From Acidobacteriota bacterium (GTDB lineage Bacteria; Acidobacteriota; Terriglobia; Terriglobales; Acidobacteriaceae), in NCBI GenBank assembly GCA_021811745.1, contig JAJZNH010000679.1:1-7483 (forward strand): 7,483 nucleotides of DNA, given 5' to 3'. How positions within the stretch are numbered: position 1 is the first letter of the stretch; each line of letters starts with the position of its first letter. The notes under the pieces were generated by a model. The model did no database searches, had not been told where the DNA came from, and was given only the letters and a program-made list of their open reading frames with translations. The translations under genes were made by a program, and so were the position numbers. Positions 5,601 through 7,483 of this stretch are shown piece after piece.

Positions 5601-7483
5601 GCGATGCCGAGCTTTTTCAATTTGGAGTTGAGCGTGGTTCGCTTGAGTCCGAGACGGGCGGCGGCGCCGTCTTCGCCGCCGATCTGGCCCCCGCATTCCC
5701 GCAGCACGCGAAGAATGTGTTCGCGCTCGGCGTCATGGAGCGTTGAGGCCTCGATCGCCGTGGCGGCTTTCTCTGCGGCGGTCTCCAATTCCGCCAGCGG
5801 AACATAGAGCGTCGTACCGCGAGTCAGGATGACCGCCCGCTCCAGAAAATTTTCGAGCTCGCGGATATTGCCGGGCCACGGCCAGCGCGTGAGCGCCTCC
5901 ATGGTCTCTTTCGGGATGCTCTGAATGGCTTTGCCCATGCGGCGGCTATGCGTGTCCACGAAATGACGGACCAGCACGGGAATATCTCCGGCGCGTTCGC
6001 GCAGCGGCGGAGAGAAGATGGGGAAGACCTTGAGCCTGTAATAAAGATCGCTACGGAACTGCTTCTCGGCGACCATCTTTGCCAGATCGCGGTTGGTGGC
6101 GGCAATCAGACGCACATTCACCGAAATCGACCGGTTGCCACCAAGCCGTTCGATCTCGCGCTCCTGCAGTGCCCGCAGCAGCTTTGGCTGCAGGTCGAGC
6201 GGCATTTCGCCGATCTCGTCCAGAAAGAGCGTACCTTCATGCGCCAGTTCAAGGCGGCCGACCTTACGCGCGATGGCTCCGGTAAAGGCGCCTTTTTCGT
6301 GACCAAACAATTCGCTTTCCAGCAGCCCTGCGGGAATGGCCGCACAGTTGAGCTTGACGAACGTTCTTTCACTGCGCGGACTGAGGCGATGAATGGCGCG
6401 GGCAAGAAGCTCCTTGCCCGTTCCTGTCTCGCCCTGGATGAGCACGGTCGCATCGGTGGGCGCCACCGTCTCAATCTGCTTGAGCACCTGACGCAAGCCT
6501 GCACTTTCGCCCACAATATCCTCAAAACGATTTTCGAGATTGATCTCTTCTTCGAGGTACTGCTTTTCCTGGCTGAGACGGTCGCGCAACTCGGCGATCT
6601 GCTGAAACGCCATGGCGTGATTGACGGCCATAGCCACCTGGCTGGCGACCTGGGTAAGCATGGCTGCCTCGCGCTGGCCGAATGCAGCCTCGCGCCGGCT
6701 GGCCACCATCAAGGTTCCAATGGCTTCGCCGCGGTAAATAAGCGGAACCCAGCACGCCGACTTCATCCCCAGACTCGTCAGGTGCTGCATGGATTCCGCG
6801 GCAAAGCTCATGTCGGGTATCTGCTCGAGCACCACCGGCTCACGGCTACGAAACGCCTTCCCTGCCGGAGATCCATCTCTTTGCAGCCGCACATCGCCGC
6901 GCCGGGCGTAATCTTCCGCAGCTTCCAGAAACTGGATCATCAACTCGTCCGTCCTGAAGTCAAACAAGCCAAGCGTCGCGCAGTCATGCGGCAAAATCTC
7001 GCGAAGGCTCGCCGAAATGGCGTCCAGAAGCTTGCTCACATCCATATTGGCCAGCAGCGCGCTGCTTAATTGCAGGAGCACTGCTTCCTCGGCGCGTTTG
7101 CGGTCAGTAACGTCTCGCGTCACCTTGGCATACCCGGTCACCTCGCCCGCGGTGTTCCGGATTGCGGTGACAACGACGTTCGCCCAGAAACGCGAGCCGT
7201 CTTTGCGAACCCGCCATCCTTCTTCCTCGACGCGGCCGCGCTCCCGCGCTAACCGTAAAAGTTCGCGCGGTCTGCCTCGGTCCACATCCTCTTCTGTAAA
7301 GAAGCGCGAGAAATGGAGTCCGAGAACCTCGTCGGCGGTATACCCCTTGATGATCTCCGCGCCGAGGTTCCATGTCATGACGCAGCCTTCGCGGTCAAGC
7401 AGATAGATGGCGTAATCCCGAATGCTCTCAATGATCGACCGCATCTGCTGGTCGCTCAGGCGCAGCGCCTCCTGTGCATCGCG
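5582..7483 (-). CDS. PAS-GAF sigma-54-dependent transcriptional activator (5' end outside window)
   Basis: This bacterial enhancer-binding protein uses ATP to remodel sigma-54 RNA polymerase at -24/-12 promoters. The frame is open to the right edge, so the true start lies outside; 633 residues are visible. Numbering here is from the Met codon at 7444, with 13 more codons before it. A PAS/PAC domain spans 1-117 ([34 protein letters not shown]). A GAF domain spans about 130-280, then a coiled-coil linker (280-305). The AAA+ domain spans about 309-540: Walker A GETGTGKE (338-345), the sigma-54 contact loop GAFTGA (385-390), Walker B LFLDE (406-410), sensor I around 444-452 and sensor II PGNIREL (524-530). 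A Fis-type HTH lies at about 571-617 ([17 protein letters not shown]), most like FhlA-type regulators. All catalytic motifs are intact. PAS and GAF imply sensing of a small molecule or redox state rather than phosphorylation, although a receiver domain upstream of the window cannot be excluded. The STAS-crp pair lies 159 bases or more downstream on the same strand. Confidence 0.92.
   Translation of the reverse strand, partial: RDAQEALRLSDQQMRSIIESIRDYAIYLLDREGCVMTWNLGAEIIKGYTADEVLGLHFSRFFTEEDVDRGRPRELLRLARERGRVEEEGWRVRKDGSRFWANVVVTAIRNTAGEVTGYAKVTRDVTDRKRAEEAVLLQLSSALLANMDVSKLLDAISASLREILPHDCATLGLFDFRTDELMIQFLEAAEDYARRGDVRLQRDGSPAGKAFRSREPVVLEQIPDMSFAAESMQHLTSLGMKSACWVPLIYRGEAIGTLMVASRREAAFGQREAAMLTQVASQVAMAVNHAMAFQQIAELRDRLSQEKQYLEEEINLENRFEDIVGESAGLRQVLKQIETVAPTDATVLIQGETGTGKELLARAIHRLSPRSERTFVKLNCAAIPAGLLESELFGHEKGAFTGAIARKVGRLELAHEGTLFLDEIGEMPLDLQPKLLRALQEREIERLGGNRSISVNVRLIAATNRDLAKMVAEKQFRSDLYYRLKVFPIFSPPLRERAGDIPVLVRHFVDTHSRRMGKAIQSIPKETMEALTRWPWPGNIRELENFLERAVILTRGTTLYVPLAELETAAEKAATAIEASTLHDAEREHILRVLRECGGQIGGEDGAAARLGLKRTTLNSKLKKLGIARSDYI

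Noticed and set aside
5948..7069. 373-codon plus-strand frame opposite the sigma-54 activator
   Set aside because: All AAA+ motifs are on the minus strand; this frame is a codon-bias shadow.

Overview
The window looks like a chromosomal stretch of an acidobacterium (Terriglobia-like). This is inferred from the protein families, not from a database search. The clues are a BON/glycine-zipper/tyrosine-rich exported protein, a PpiD/SurA-type foldase, a STAS-Crp gene pair and a PAS-GAF-AAA-Fis sigma-54 activator, in GC-rich DNA with dense gene packing. No rRNA, tRNA, CRISPR array or insertion sequence was seen.

Layout from left to right. (1) At 1-78 (-) is the start of an AhpD/carboxymuconolactone decarboxylase-like gene cut by the window edge. 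(2) At 79-346 is a 268-base divergent intergenic region with a perfect 8-4-8 inverted repeat. (3) At 347-1828 (+) is an exported BON-domain protein carrying 14 tandem five-residue repeats, a glycine zipper and a tyrosine-rich tail. It is followed by a modest hairpin terminator. (4) At 1887-2108 (-) is a 73-residue protein made of a single ClpC-type N-domain repeat. (5) At 2304-4277 (+) is a membrane-anchored parvulin foldase (PpiD-like), preceded by a TATAAT hexamer and followed by a strong intrinsic terminator. (6) On the minus strand from the right edge inward lie the sigma-54 activator (5582 to beyond 7483), a 159-base gap, a STAS-like protein (5080-5361 or longer) and a Crp/Fnr regulator (4386-5096) that overlaps the STAS gene by 17 bases.

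The most interesting part is the minus-strand block 4386-7483. The gap between the activator gene and the STAS-crp pair holds a good match to a -24/-12 (sigma-54) promoter pointing at STAS-crp. About 100-180 bases upstream of it is a cluster of ACGAA(A/G)TG half-sites, including a perfect 10-bp inverted repeat that reaches into the activator's last codons. This suggests a compact relay: a PAS/GAF sensor-activator drives an adjacent STAS-crp operon through sigma-54 RNA polymerase, and the Crp-like protein passes the signal on. The STAS gene is odd in two ways. Its usual phospho-serine position is glycine, and its homologous reading frame has no ATG, GTG or TTG at the expected beginning. The plus-strand genes form a separate envelope and protein-quality theme (BON protein, PpiD foldase, Clp N-domain protein).
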